DNA from: Callorhinus ursinus | Lineage: Eukaryota > Chordata > Mammalia > Carnivora > Otariidae | Direction: 5' to 3' | DNA length: 64,000 bases | Assembly (NCBI RefSeq): GCF_003265705.1 | Contig: NW_020313056.1 | Coordinates: forward strand, 8,179,149-8,243,148 | Shown: positions 11,035 to 20,999 of the stretch, piece after piece | Layout of the letters: each line of letters starts with the position of its first letter | Numbering within the stretch: position 1 is the first letter of the stretch | The notes under the pieces: generated by a model | What the model saw: the letters and a program-made list of their open reading frames with translations, nothing else | What the model was told of the DNA's origin: nothing | Databases searched by the model: none | Program-made: the position numbers and the translations under genes

Positions 11035-11205
11035 ATGCACACCTGAGCTGGAATTCCAGCACTCTGCCACTTATCTGCCATGCTACCAACAGCGAGTCCC
11101 GTTCCCTGTCTGAACCCGTTTTCTCGTCTGTGAAATGGGAATTATACAAACATGACTCAGTGTGCTAATGGATGACAAGTGCCCTGCGCTTTGTAAATGT
11201 TGGTT
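11035..11205 (+). mobile_element. MIR SINE
   Basis: Sense order 'actctgccacttatctgcca', 'ttttctcgtctgtgaaatgg', 'gaattatacaaacatgactc' and a 3' part 'gccctgcgctttgtaaatg'. Confidence 0.8.
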
Positions 11206-11229
11206 TTGTACCTTTCCCCCTTTTCCTCC

Positions 11230-11700
11230 CTTGTCTTGAGTTTCCCCAGCCAGCATCAGGGCCCATCGTCGTCCCCTTCAGCCCACCATGGAGGACTGCC
11301 TGTGGTTTGGTGGATTGTTCTCTATATGCCTATGGCTTCCTACCCCCGGCATCTGCATTGCTGCCTAGGGCCTGTGTGCTGGGGTGCACTCAGCAGGTCA
11401 CAGGGGAAGTGCCTGAGAGCTGATGATGCCAGCCAGAACCTTGCACCATTGAGAGATGGGTGTTGTTCTTAAGTGTCCCGGCTCCCCCGCTCCTGCATGA
11501 GACAATTCTGAAGAGTACTCCGCATCAGCTCCCAGAGGTCCCCACTGGGACTGGGCCCCCAGGTGCCCATGAAGGGAACCAGCTCATTGACATCCCCTTC
11601 CGTGGGGGTCCTCCCATCCCCATCTCACTTCCCCACCCCCTCTTTGTTCTTCCTGACATTGTCTCCCGGATGCACACCCTTGCCTCTGGGGAGTAGCAGT
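11230..11700 (+). mobile_element. Old LTR-like repeat (second type), tentative
   Basis: 'gagagctgatgatgccagcc', 'ccttgcaccattgagagatg' and 'cccatctcacttccccaccc' recur in diverged form at 6160-6525. It continues past a second, separately placed copy end at 11890-12145. Family unassigned. Confidence 0.4.
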
Positions 11701-11852
11701 TGCTGTCTGCAGTCTTTAGGTTTTACCATTTGCCCAACTTCCATCTCCCCACTTTCCAGTTGCTAGCATCTGCATTGTTCTGCATGAGTTTGAGCTTGTT
11801 TTCCCTCTGGTTGTCTGAGTCAAGCAGGCTAGAAGTGCTGGAGAATTCATGC

Positions 11853-11871
11853 TCCCCCCCCCCCCCCCCCC
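11853..11871. repeat. Poly-C run (about 19 C)
   Basis: An uninterrupted C run interrupted by no other base, a known trouble spot for sequencing and assembly. Its exact length should not be relied on. Confidence 0.9.
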
Positions 11872-11889
11872 AGCAGCCATCACCCAATG

Positions 11890-12145
11890 CAAGGGAGGAG
11901 GTGCTGTACGGATCTCCCAGTTCCCTGGTCGCTCAGGTCGGATAACTCTGAGGCAGGTAACTGTTGTACTCCCGGGGTAGTAACTGTCTTGATAACTTGC
12001 TTGATTTCAGTTGCCCTCCCCTCCCTGGCTCACTTTCCTCTTCCCCATTGGTGTGTCTTTGGCCTTCCAAATAAATTATTTGTCCTGGAACCTTTGTCTC
12101 AGGGTCTGCCTCTGGGGAAACCCCAACTAAGATACAAGCTCTGCT
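11890..12145 (+). mobile_element. Old LTR-like repeat 3' end
   Basis: 'ccctccctggctcactttcc', 'gccttccaaataaattattt', 'ctttgtctcagggtctgcct' and 'aaaccccaactaagatac' form an LTR-type 3' end with a polyadenylation signal. Confidence 0.6.
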
Positions 12146-12149
12146 ATTG

Positions 12150-13125
12150 GGCGTTTCCAAACTAAGATATGGATTGGATCCCACCCTAGTCTTGCTTTCA
12201 ATCTCCCTCGAAGAACAGGGTGGCGCAAGGTGCTCTTCAACGAAACGAAACAGCATTGCTGTGGTAGGTAACTGCATTTGGAGCCAAAGCTGGTGACTCT
12301 TATTCCCTGGCTGGAGGGACTTCATCTTTCCTGTGGCATTAACAAGCCTCACGCCCTACCCTTGGGTACATTATTGCCCCTGTATTGCCCGCGAACTCCT
12401 TTGTTGCATTTCACAAAGTTATGGAAACACAAAGGATGCTCTGTTGGTAGCTTTGGAAATGCCCCTTGTGTCTTCAGCCCGAGGCATCTCTTGCAACTAT
12501 TTATTAAGTTCCTTTCTGCGGATAGTCACACACATTTGAATGTTGGCAGGGAAGAACCTGTCTGGCTCAATACTTTTATTTGCAAAACAAACAAACAAAC
12601 AAAAAAAAAACCCACAAAAAAACAAACCAGCAGAGTGTCTGATAGGAGGTCGCGCAGCAACTACCCCCGACCATCACACTTTCTGTTATTTTCTAAATTT
12701 TCCTTCTTTCCTACTGGTGAGTATGAAGCCTGTTTGCTAGTTGGGGCTCTCCAGCATCTACTGCATTCCGTTCTGTGCCAAGCGCCCCAGGGTGCAACCA
12801 CCCATCCGATCCCTAAATTTTCTGGGTTGCGGCGACGCCCATGTGATTTAGCACCAGCCAATCAGAGCAGCTGAAGTACAATGGCCATCACGATTGGTGC
12901 AGGGAAGGGCCTGCAGTACATCCGTGCAAGCCGAGCTCATCCCAGGATTTGTTTGGTGGCTACCGGGAGGCAGCTCTCTCTTGCTCCCCTCGTGAGCTTA
13001 GAGTGGTTGGCAAGCTGACAAGTGAGCTTGACTTACTGAACATCTCAAGTCCAGAAGAGCTATTTTTTTTTCTTCACGAAACACTGCCCCCTACTGTGTT
13101 ATGTTGCATCTCCCAGGAGAGCTGA
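12150..13125. other. Mostly unassigned stretch with CCAAT boxes
   Basis: No repeat family recognised apart from an A-rich (CAAA)n tract at about 12583-12626. Two CCAAT motifs lie close together, 'cagccaatcaga' near 12857 and 'gattggt' (complement) near 12892. A 198-codon plus-strand frame (12278-12874) runs through the A-rich tract and looks fortuitous. Confidence 0.35.
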
Positions 13126-13140
13126 TTCCTTAACAGTATT

Positions 13141-13260
13141 TTATTTTATTTATTTTTAAGTAGGCTCCACACCCAGCATGGGGCCTGAACCCACGACCCT
13201 GAGATGGTGACCTGAGCCGAGATCAAGAGCCTGATGCTCAACCAAATGAGCCACCCAGAC
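13141..13260 (-). mobile_element. Can-SINE, old truncated copy
   Basis: 'taggctccacacccagcatg', 'aacccacgaccctgagatgg' and the head 'aaccaaatgagccacccaga'. A diverged TSD, 'ccttaacagtatttt' and 'ccttaatggtatttt', brackets it. It lacks the CT-rich middle. Confidence 0.9.
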
Positions 13261-13384
13261 TCCTTAATGGTATTTTTGAACAGAGTCCGTAACTTTCCCA
13301 TCACTTCTGCTTGTTTTAAAAAAGCTCAGCCTAAAATAGTTCCCAAATCTGAGCAAATCCCTGATTTAAATCTTGTCCTGCTCA

Positions 13385-13830
13385 GGATATCAGTTCAGCT
13401 GCTGTAATAAAAGCCAAAATAACTGGCTTGAACAAAATAAAAGTTTAGTCCTTTCTCATGGAACAGTCCAAGTGTCTGGTAAGCCATGGTGGTTCTACCT
13501 TGTCTGGGATTCAGATTCTTGCTATCTTGTTGCTTAGCACCCTCAACATGTGACTTCCACTCTGTGGTCTAAAAAGGCTGCGGGAGCTCCTGCCATCATA
13601 TCCATATTCCTTCTTATGAGTGAGAAGGGAGAGGGAGAGGGCACTTCTGTGCCTTCCAACTGCACAACCCAGAAGCTTGCAGTCACTTGAGTAGGGGATG
13701 CAAGCCCTGGTCTCCAGCCTCCTCCAACCTGTCCACTCTCTTCCATGACCTGTGTGGACAGCATCAAAGGGCTCTCCTGCCTGCTGCTTCTGGTTGGGTT
13801 TGACCAATGAGAGACACTGGCAGGAGATGG
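13385..13830 (-). mobile_element. Old LTR-like repeat, inverted
   Basis: Opens 'cagctgctgtaataaaagcc', 'aactggcttgaacaaaataa', then 'caacatgtgacttccactct' and 'gctgcgggagctcctgccat'. This is the complement of the order at 3145-3665. Confidence 0.55.
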
Positions 13831-14170
13831 GAAGAAGGAAGCAGAGTAGATCTGGGTATTTATTCCCCAGCTGTCCTGTTGGGCACCAGGGGCTACTGTG
13901 TCCCTCAACCGAAGGTCACAGGTCCTTCAGAGTGCCTCTCCATAGGGCTTCTTCTCTCCAGATCTGGCAACCATTTCCTTCTTTGCCCCTTCAAGCCTAG
14001 GTGAGAACACCTCCACTGTTTCTATCTAGGGGCTGGAGAGCCCCCAGTTACTACCTGGTGGTAACATGCCCTCCGCTACTAGTCTTGGGGTGTTGCGGCA
14101 TCCCCGCAGGTTCCCTACACCCCAGCCACACTTTATAAAGTTTGTTCCTAAACTTCTCCTCCTGCTGGGA
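13831..14170. other. Possible LTR-like repeat fragment
   Basis: 'ccccagttactacctggtgg', 'ttcctacacccca'-like DNA and 'cacactttataaagtttg' suggest an LTR end with a TATA-like or AATAAA-like block, but I cannot place the family. Confidence 0.3.
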
Positions 14171-14204
14171 CCCTGGCTGATGTGAGTCCTCTTAACAATC
14201 CCAA

Positions 14205-14360
14205 GCAGTAAATGCCTTTACCATCATCCCAAGGCTACAAATGAGACCCTGAGGGACTGAGATTAAGTGAGCTGTCTAAGTCACAGAGCCAGTCAATGGT
14301 GACACCAGTGTTTGAACCAAGGCAGCCTGACTCCAGAAACCACATCCTTCACCACTTCCT
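14205..14360 (-). mobile_element. MIR SINE
   Basis: Antisense MIR: 'acaaatgagaccctgaggga', 'gctgtctaagtcacagagcc' and 'gcagcctgactccagaaacc'. Confidence 0.75.
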
Positions 14361-14644
14361 GAGACTTGGCTTCTTGGAAATGTGAGAAGGACTGGGTTGT
14401 GAATTAGCCCTCAGACCATCATGAACCTGCTAAGGGTCTCTGTTCCTCATATTTTTGGTGAAGGGCTTCAGCCAGTCCGGGAGCTGCAAACCCAGAGGCC
14501 TGCAGGGGTCAAAAAGTGACATCAGCAGGGAAGTGGGCTGGGTCATTGCCACAAAGAAATATGCTTTCGCCTTTTTTACTTTCAACATTCGGCCCTCTCA
14601 TCTACCTTCCCTTTCCCTGCTAGCATAGGAAACCAGGCACAGAG

Positions 14645-14875
14645 ATAAATCACTTAGGTACTGCGCTTGGCTGACAGTAACAGAGACTTGACTCCAGGGG
14701 CTTAAACAAATTAGAGATGCATTTCTCTTACATAAAACCAGTCTGGACGTCAGCATTCTAAGGGGGCAGGGAGGGTAGCTCCATGATGTTGTCAGGGGTT
14801 CCATTCCTTTTCCATCTTTAGCACAGAGCTTCCCTCCTTGAGGTCACAAAATGGCTACTTGAGCTCCAGCCATGT
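14645..14875. mobile_element. Old interspersed repeat, 'ggctgacagtaacagagac' type
   Basis: 'cttggctgacagtaacagag', 'ggggcttaaacaaattagag', then 'ccatctttagcacagagctt' and 'aatggctacttgagctccag' follow the family of 8455-8690. Confidence 0.5.
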
Positions 14876-14969
14876 TTGCAGTTATAGGGAAAATGAAGGG
14901 GACACCAAAGGCCTTTCTTAGAAGTCCCACCACCATCTTCAATTTACAACACACGGGACCACTCAACTG

Positions 14970-15115
14970 CAGCACTATGGACGGACATTCTGGACTGAAT
15001 AATTATCCCTTGTGGGAGACTGTCCCATGCCTTGTAGGATATTTAGCAGCATCCCTGCCTCTACCCACTAGATGTCAGTAGCACTCCCCCTCCCCAGTTG
15101 TGACAACCAACAATA
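14970..15115 (-). mobile_element. hAT-like DNA transposon fragment
   Basis: Complement of the 9125-9325 family: 'ccttgtaggatatttagcag', 'ctctacccactagatgtcag', 'cagttgtgacaaccaacaat'. Confidence 0.65.
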
Positions 15116-15119
15116 GTCC

Positions 15120-15540
15120 CGAATTGAGAAGCATGAGGGCCCTCACAGATTCCAGAGGAGCTGGGAAATGTGATTTTTGAAGATATCGCCACCCCTAATA
15201 GTGTAGGAGTTTCTGTTAGTAAGAAAGAAGTGGAGATTAGATACTTGGATGGCAAATAACTGTCTTTGCTCCAAGAGAACTTGTTCACTTTCCTCTTATT
15301 TCTACTAAAAGAGAAATGGTGACCTAAGAGTGATGATCGACAGCTTTGGTGTCAGGGGTGATAGAGAAGGGTGGGGACTGTGGCAAACTGAGAACAAAGG
15401 CCCCAAATAAAGAGGCTGTTTCGCAGCTTTGTTACTGAAAGGCAGTGTGGGACCAGAGTCACTAGAGCTTCTGAGTTTTTTCTAGAAAAGCTGGACGTCC
15501 AGAGTTTTAGATGCAAGTTCCCATTTGTAGATACTGGCAG
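15120..15540. other. Unassigned sequence
   Basis: No gene or confident repeat up to the left TSD of the retrocopy. Confidence 0.35.
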
Positions 15541-15554
15541 CCAGTTCAATTTTT

Positions 15555-15963
15555 TTTTTTTAAGGTGAAAGACCCAATTTAATTCATGGAATCAGAGCCA
15601 CCGGGTAGTGGCGGGGGGGCGGTGGGGAGGTCGGCCTTGTGAAATCTTAGGTTTGCGGGCATTACAAGTCTTATATCTCTTTCCATATACAAGTAATCAA
15701 AACATGGAAAAAAGAAATAGCAAGGCTCAAACATCACATCCATATGCTCAATTTCACTGTTGTGATTACAAAATGAGATACACTTCTCACCCAGGAGGTG
15801 GTCCAACGCCCAAAGGGTAGACCCCGTTCCTGTGGTTGGCTGTGTGGAAGTGGGTGCTCGCGGCCCACCCCCGGGGGGGGCACCCGAGTGCAGGCGCTCT
15901 GGAGGGGTATTTGGCTCCAGCAGATACTTTATGAATGTGCACGCTTTTGAGGACTCCCCCCAA
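15555..15963 (-). pseudogene. Processed retrocopy of an unidentified mRNA
   Basis: A 14-bp TSD, 'ccagttcaattttt', lies at 15541-15554 and 15964-15977. Inside the left copy a T-run (to 15560) is the complement of a poly-A tail. On the minus strand an ATTAAA signal sits about 15-20 bp before that tail, at about 15578-15583. The end far from the tail is GC- and CpG-rich (15845-15900), as expected of an mRNA body that is not a known SINE or LINE. One minus frame is open for about 125 codons (about 15958 down to 15584) without a start codon at its beginning, and its stop overlaps the ATTAAA. It may therefore be 3' UTR rather than coding. I do not recognise the parent gene. A 5'-truncated LINE-mobilised cDNA copy is the best reading; an unknown SINE-like element is the alternative. 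Confidence 0.75.
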
Positions 15964-16145
15964 CCAGTTCAATTTTTATAAAGATTTTTCCTAGTGATAT
16001 TTACCAGGATAATAGTTTGCAATGACTGGTATATATGACTTAAAAACGTACAGAAAATATCAAACATATACAAAAATAGAATCATGTAACTAACATCTTG
16101 GTATCCGTCTTCAACAATTATCCACATTTTGCCAATCTCATTTTT

Positions 16146-16262
16146 TTAAAAAAATTTTATTTTTAAGGAATCTCTACACGCAACCTGGGGCTCGAACTTA
16201 TGACCCCGAGATCGTCATGACCAAGAGTCACACTCTCTTCCGACTGATTAAGCCAGGCGCTC
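16146..16262 (-). mobile_element. Can-SINE, old truncated copy
   Basis: 'aggaatctctacacgcaacc', 'ggggctcgaacttatgaccc' and the diverged head 'actgattaagccaggcgctc'. The TSD 'ctcattttt' is at 16137-16145 and 16263-16271. Confidence 0.88.
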
Positions 16263-16313
16263 CTCATTTTTATTCTCTCTCCTCAACTTTTTCTTTCTTT
16301 GCTCAAGTATTTT

Positions 16314-16521
16314 CTTTCTTTCTTTTTTTAAGATTTTATTTATTTATTTGTCAGAGAGAGAGAGACCATGCACACAAACAGGGGAAGAGGCAGGCAGAGG
16401 CAGAGGGAGAAGCAGACTCCCCGCTGAGCAGGGAGCCCGATGCGGGACTCAATCCCAGGACCCTGGGATCATGACCTGAGCCGAAGGCAGACGCTTAACG
16501 ACTGAGCCACCCAGGCGTCCC
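16314..16521 (-). mobile_element. Can-SINE, 'tcgttaag' subfamily
   Basis: Full-length minus copy with 'ccgctgagcagggagcccga' and head 'gcttaacgactgagccaccc'. The TSD, 'gctcaagtatttt' (16301-16313) and 'gctcgagtatttt' (16522-16534), differs by one base. Confidence 0.97.
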
Positions 16522-16753
16522 GCTCGAGTATTTTAAAGCAAATGGCAGGACTCTTGTCACTTAACCAGTAAAAATTTGATGATCACATTTTTTTAATGAA
16601 ATCACCATGCTATTATGACACCTACCAAAGTTAACTGTGAGATCTCAGTGTAGATCAGATGATTTTTAAGGGCCTTCTAGCTTTGCCATTCTAAGTTTTA
16701 TCAACAGATTCTCCTCCTTGTCTCCTGATCATTCTCCCTCTGCCCCTCCTTTT

Positions 16754-16914
16754 ACACAGACAGACACACAGACATACATAGAAACACACACAGAAGCACA
16801 CAAACACAAAAACAGAAATACGCATGGACCAACTCACAAAAGACCACACACAGACATCCCAATGAGCGCGCACGCACTCACACACACACACACACTCTCT
16901 CTCTCTGTCTCTCT
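16754..16914. repeat. CA-rich low-complexity tract
   Basis: Imperfect CA/CAGA repeats ending in a (CA)n-(CT)n compound run at about 16879-16914. Overlapping frames on both strands (16691-16933) are products of the repeat. Confidence 0.85.
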
Positions 16915-17024
16915 ACCAATTCTTGCGGAATAAAGCACACATTTTGAATTTAGACCCGCAAGCCTTTTAAACTGGGCTGGAGTCAGTGCCTACCTAATTC
17001 CCACCCACATCCTGCCATCTCCCA

Positions 17025-17225
17025 CGTGCTGACAACTGTTTGACCCTGAACGTGTTCACTCACCCAGGCCTTCATTTTCTTTTGTGCAAAACAGGGAGAA
17101 CGATTCCAGCTGGCCTCCCACAATGATGCAGGGAGGGACATAATTAAAGGATCGCACCCTCCTTGGGCAAGTCTTAAGTACTTAATAATCACGGCGGCAA
17201 TAGCGGCAATGATGAGGTGATCATG
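17025..17225 (+). mobile_element. MIR SINE
   Basis: 'ctgtttgaccctgaacgtgt', 'ccaggccttcattttctttt', 'gcaaaacagggagaacgatt' and a 3' half 'gtcttaagtacttaataatc' are sense MIR. Confidence 0.75.
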
Positions 17226-18070
17226 AGCCCCGGCGGAAGCACGGCGTAAACAAAGGCCTGGCAAGGTTTCTGCTGGTCTTACTCTTCCGATTCCAGACAG
17301 TCTAAGACCCATAGCCCTCCTGTCCCTACAGCCTCATGCTTGCTGGCTATTAATACATGAAGATGTTTTAGCTGCCCGGCAGGAGAAGAAGTTCAAAATC
17401 CAAATTCCCAACTCAAGCCATTAATGGAGACAGATATTTTGCAGCTCAGTTCCTAAATTAGAAGATGATTTCTGGGTGTTTAAATATCTCCCTTTATCTC
17501 TGTACCATTTATGCTGCTGCTGACACAGCTCTGGGGCTCGGCTGGGGCCTGGGGTCAAGGGGAGGCCGGGTGATACATTCTTTAGGTACGTCCTTGGAGA
17601 TATCCAAAGAGGCCCCTGGCTCCTGCCATGCTCTGCCCAGGACACTCCCAAAATATCCAGGGCACAGATGCTATTTTTGAGGTTCAGCTTAAAGGCCGCC
17701 TTGTGGCCCCCACATAATCTGGTTTCACTTTGAGCTTGCGCTTAAACAGCTCCTGCCTTTGCCTTTTGTCCTTCCAGGAAACTTGGTTTCTCTTGGGGTT
17801 GCTTGAGTAAAATGTGAATTAGCTTCAGTTCTTCTGGCCTTTTCTGGAGAACCAAACCCTGTTTTGGTGTTAAAAAAAATTTTTTTTTTTAACCCTTTGC
17901 TGGTTCTTTCCTATTATTAAGCAGAGAGGATGATAGCTAAGTGCTTGAGATAAAAACTTCGGAGGCTAGCTTTCAAAATCCAGTTCTTCCTGAGAGGGTA
18001 TGAATTGGTCATTCCCAAAGGTTGGTTTCTGGCCTAGAGTCAACAGAAAATGAGGCATTTTTGTTTCCTG
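17226..18070. other. Unique stretch without recognised repeats
   Basis: About 850 bp with no confident transposon. It includes AT-rich motifs such as 'gccattaatggagacagata' (about 17417-17436) and a CpG-bearing segment near 17230-17250. No exon with splice borders recognised. A candidate for conserved noncoding sequence only because it is repeat-free. Confidence 0.35.
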
Positions 18071-18085
18071 TTGTTCTGCTGTTTT

Positions 18086-18302
18086 GGTTTTTTTTTTTTA
18101 ATTTTTATTATTTTTTAAAATATTTTATTTATTTGACAGAGAAAGACACAGCGAGAGAGGGAACACAAGCAGGGGGAGTGGGAGAGAGAGAAGCAGGCTT
18201 CCCGCGGAGCAGGGAGCCCGATGTGGGGCTCGATCCCAGGACCCTGGGATCATGACCCGAGCCGAAGGCAGACGCTTAACGACTGAGCCACCCAGGCGCC
18301 CC
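18086..18302 (-). mobile_element. Can-SINE, 'tcgttaag' subfamily, young
   Basis: Full length, head 'gcttaacgactgagccaccc', perfect 14-bp TSD 'tgttctgctgtttt' at 18072-18085 and 18303-18316. The perfect TSD points to a recent insertion. Confidence 0.98.
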
Positions 18303-18344
18303 TGTTCTGCTGTTTTAAATACATAGTAGAGGTTGACACCTTTT

Positions 18345-18380
18345 TTAAAAATTTTTTTTAAAGATTTTATTTATTTATTC

Positions 18381-18420
<40 letters not shown>

Positions 18421-18544
18421 CAGAGGGAGAAGCAGGCTCCCCGATGAGCAGGGAGCCCGATGCGGGACTCGATCCCAGGACCCTGGGGGATCACGACCTG
18501 AGCCGAAGGCAGATACTTAACCATCTGAGCCACCCAGGCGCCCC
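18345..18544 (-). mobile_element. Can-SINE, young
   Basis: Full length with an expanded (GA)n of about 40 bp at 18381-18420 and head 'taaccatctgagccaccca'. Perfect 15-bp TSD 'aggttgacacctttt' at 18330-18344 and 18545-18559. It begins 42 bp after the previous SINE, in the same orientation. Confidence 0.98.
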
Positions 18545-18624
18545 AGGTTGACACCTTTTGAAGATAGTTTCAGCTGTAAAATATTCTCAAGTTAAGAAGT
18601 GGCCATTTTTATTTCTGCAAAGAG

Positions 18625-18757
18625 AATAAGATAATAACGAGGATGATGAAGATCGTTGTACTGTGTGCCTGGCACGGTGCTGAGCTTGCCCTGGCAAATC
18701 TCATTTAATCTTCTCCACAGCCCTATGAAATATGTGTGGTTGTTATCTCCATGATGA
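18625..18757 (-). mobile_element. MIR fragment
   Basis: 'ctgtgtgcctggcacggtgc', 'aatctcatttaatcttctcc', 'gttgttatctccatgatgag' follow the 3' half of MIR in antisense. Confidence 0.75.
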
Positions 18758-18982
18758 GGATCTCCACCTCTTCCAGGAAGCTCTCCCTGACTCCAGCCTC
18801 ATGCCTTTACTCCAGGTTGAATGCTCTGTCCTTTGGGCCATTGGGGTGAATGCTCTTGCCATGCTCTTTGACATGACTTGGTTTCATGTCCTTGAGAGCA
18901 GAGCCCATGTCTTATTCAGCGTTTGTATCCTAAGAGACCAGCACATAGTAGGCATTATAGTTAACACTTATTGAATGAAATG
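18758..18982 (+). mobile_element. L2 LINE, 3' end
   Basis: 'ttccaggaagctctccctga', 'gagcagagcccatgtcttat', 'gaccagcacatagtaggcat' and the 'cttattgaatgaaatgaatg' terminus are L2. Confidence 0.85.
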
Positions 18983-18984
18983 AA

Positions 18985-19075
18985 TGAGACCTTGGGCAAA
19001 TTACCTAATTTCTCCGAGCTTCACTTCTCTTCTCTAAAACTGGGCTAAAACAACAATAATAATAGTGAATATTCA
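18985..19075 (+). mobile_element. MIR fragment
   Basis: 'gaccttgggcaaattaccta' followed by 'ctctaaaactgggctaaaac' and 'aacaataataatagtg' is sense MIR core. Confidence 0.75.
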
Positions 19076-19079
19076 TGTG

Positions 19080-19495
19080 GCAGAGATGGCTGGCTGCTCT
19101 CCCAATCTATTCCTTATTAACAGACCCTAATTTTGTTCTGGGCAATAATGTGTCTCCCATGCACCTAGGGGCGAAGCAAGCAGAAGTTGTTGGGTGGAGC
19201 TGATGGCATGTATACGCCTTGCTTCCTTCTTCATTCTGCCTGGAATGTGGACCTGATGGCTGGCACTCTGGCAGCTATTTTCGTCCATAAGGCAATCTTG
19301 ACGCTGGTGGAGCAAAAAGATAGAAGTCTAGGACTCCGATGGCTGTTCATCTTTCCAACCCTGGATACCACACCTCTTAATTTCTTAAATACGTGCACAG
19401 GGACAGGGAGGGAGAGAGGGAGCTCTATCTTGTTTAAGTCACTCATGTGGGTTTTCTGTGTTACATAGCCAGATCTAATTCTAACTGATAAGACT
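19080..19495 (+). mobile_element. Old LTR-like repeat
   Basis: 'ctgcctggaatgtggacctg', 'atggctggcactctggcagc', 'tcttgtttaagtcactcatg', 'ctaattctaactgataag' match the 3145-3665 family, including its 3' end. Confidence 0.6.
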
Positions 19496-19509
19496 TGGTC
19501 AGGCCCCTG

Positions 19510-19685
19510 TTGAATGCTTATCATGCATTCAGTTAATCATCACAATGGAATTTATAGGCAGGGATCATTCTTATCACTTTTATTTTATAGATGAGGGGAC
19601 AGAGGCTCAAAGGGATTTGAAGTAGGCTTTCTGCCTGCAGAGCCTGGACTCCAGGCTGCTACATTAAGCTGCCTGCTTTACTAAG
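19510..19685 (-). mobile_element. MIR SINE
   Basis: 'ttaatcatcacaatggaatt', 'tattttatagatgaggggac', 'agaggctcaaagggatttga' and 'cctggactccaggctgctac' are antisense MIR. Confidence 0.8.
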
Positions 19686-19754
19686 ATCTTGTGATGGCTG
19701 TGGGAGTGTTATGGATGCTGTAAACCACAAGACACGGATTCACTCTCTCCCTCA

Positions 19755-19900
19755 CCTACTCATTCACATATTAATTCATTGATTTAGTCAACAAACATTT
19801 ACAGGGAGCCAACTCAATAGACTTATGCTAGGCTTCGATGTTATGAAACAAACCGAGGTGGTTGCCTGCCCTCCAGGAGGCCCTCAGTGTGAGGTTCTAT
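19755..19900 (-). mobile_element. L2 LINE 3' end
   Basis: 'gtcaacaaacatttacaggg', 'ttatgctaggcttcgatgtt' and 'ctgccctccaggaggccctc' are the complement of the L2 3' end. Confidence 0.7.
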
Positions 19901-19904
19901 TATT

Positions 19905-20135
19905 ATTACTTTCCAGGGACAGAGAGTGGGCCAGGGTCCCATATACATTGATGCACTGTACCACCTGTAGGGCACCATCTACATAAACTATAATATGAGA
20001 CCGTATCATTTCCCCTAGAGTTGGGCAGTCTGTGACTTACACAACTGTATGTGGCAGCCCTGTCAGTCACAGAGCTGGGATACAAAATCCTGGTCTTGGG
20101 CTCCTGTCTGGATGCCTTTTCATCTGCTCCCTGCA
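19905..20135 (-). mobile_element. Possible MIR fragment
   Basis: 'cacagagctgggatacaaaa' followed by 'tcctggtcttgggctcctgt' fits the distal part of antisense MIR. The left part is poorly conserved. Confidence 0.45.
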
Positions 20136-20990
20136 ATATTTCGGTTTGCTCCCAGACCCCTTTTACTGTGTGTTGATGCTGGCCTCTGTCTTTCATGCTG
20201 GAAGTGTTTCTCAGATGTCAGGGACTCTTCGGACCTCTATTCATATTTGAGAAGGAGGCACTGAAAACCATTTGGAAGCTCCATGTGTTTTGCCATAATG
20301 CGGCCGGGCTGTGCTCCAGCTTTTTCATTCTGGGACCCAAATGTCATTATCAATCAGTCTTTTTGCTGAGGAGGTCCACTTCCAGCTCTCCATAGAGGAT
20401 TCTCTGGGGTTCCTGCTGGAGCCAGGCTGCCTGTGTTGTGGAAGCTGAACTAGGGAAGGGAGCTGGTTCGGACCATTTTGTTTTTAGCTCCCGGCCTCAT
20501 CCCGAGCTTCTGCAATGTCTGACGTCCCTAATGCCCACCTCCTCTCTATCCCAATGTCTCCAGAAAGTAGTCGCCAGGCCTCTGCCAAGAGGGACGGGCA
20601 GTTCCTTGGCTGCTCAGGCTGGCAGAGGGGATCGAGGGCCTTCTTACCCCAACTTCCGGCGAGGCCCCTATGCTCAGTCCGGCCCTGTCCCCTACCTTCA
20701 GAGGCATCTGGTGCCACCAAGACATCTTTTTAAATGGAAGACACGACTTACTGAATAAAATGTTGAAATGTAATTTGACATTCATTTAACAGGAGAAAAA
20801 GCAATGGCAATGAAGGAATTTTCAAAATTCAAATAAAAAATCTTTTATCCCTGAAAGTATTCGTTTATTTCACTTTCTTCCTAAAGTTAAGGAAGAATGA
20901 CTATATAGATAGTAAGATATTTGAGGCCTTAATTTTTTAATTATTTCTGTTTTTAAACAACTGTGTTGGTTTTTGCTAAGATGACATTAA
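20136..20990. other. Unassigned sequence
   Basis: No confident repeat or exon. Overlapping frames on both strands at 20438-20785 coincide with GC-richer DNA but have no splice or protein support. Confidence 0.35.
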
Positions 20991-20999
20991 TCCACTTGT

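Larger units (their letters stand above)
15985..16650 (-). mobile_element. L1 LINE 3' UTR region, split by two Can-SINEs
   Basis: Left part: 'atacaaaaatagaatcatgt', 'tcaacaattatccacatttt', 'gccaatctca'. After the SINEs: 'ttttaaagcaaatggcagga', 'cttaaccagtaaaaatttga', 'caccatgctattatgacacc'. Together they follow an old antisense L1 3' region. The SINEs at 16146 and 16314 are younger insertions into it. Confidence 0.6.

Noticed and set aside
12278..12874. 198-codon plus-strand open frame
   Set aside because: It passes through an A-rich (CAAA)n tract translated as K/T/N repeats. No recognisable domain or exon borders.
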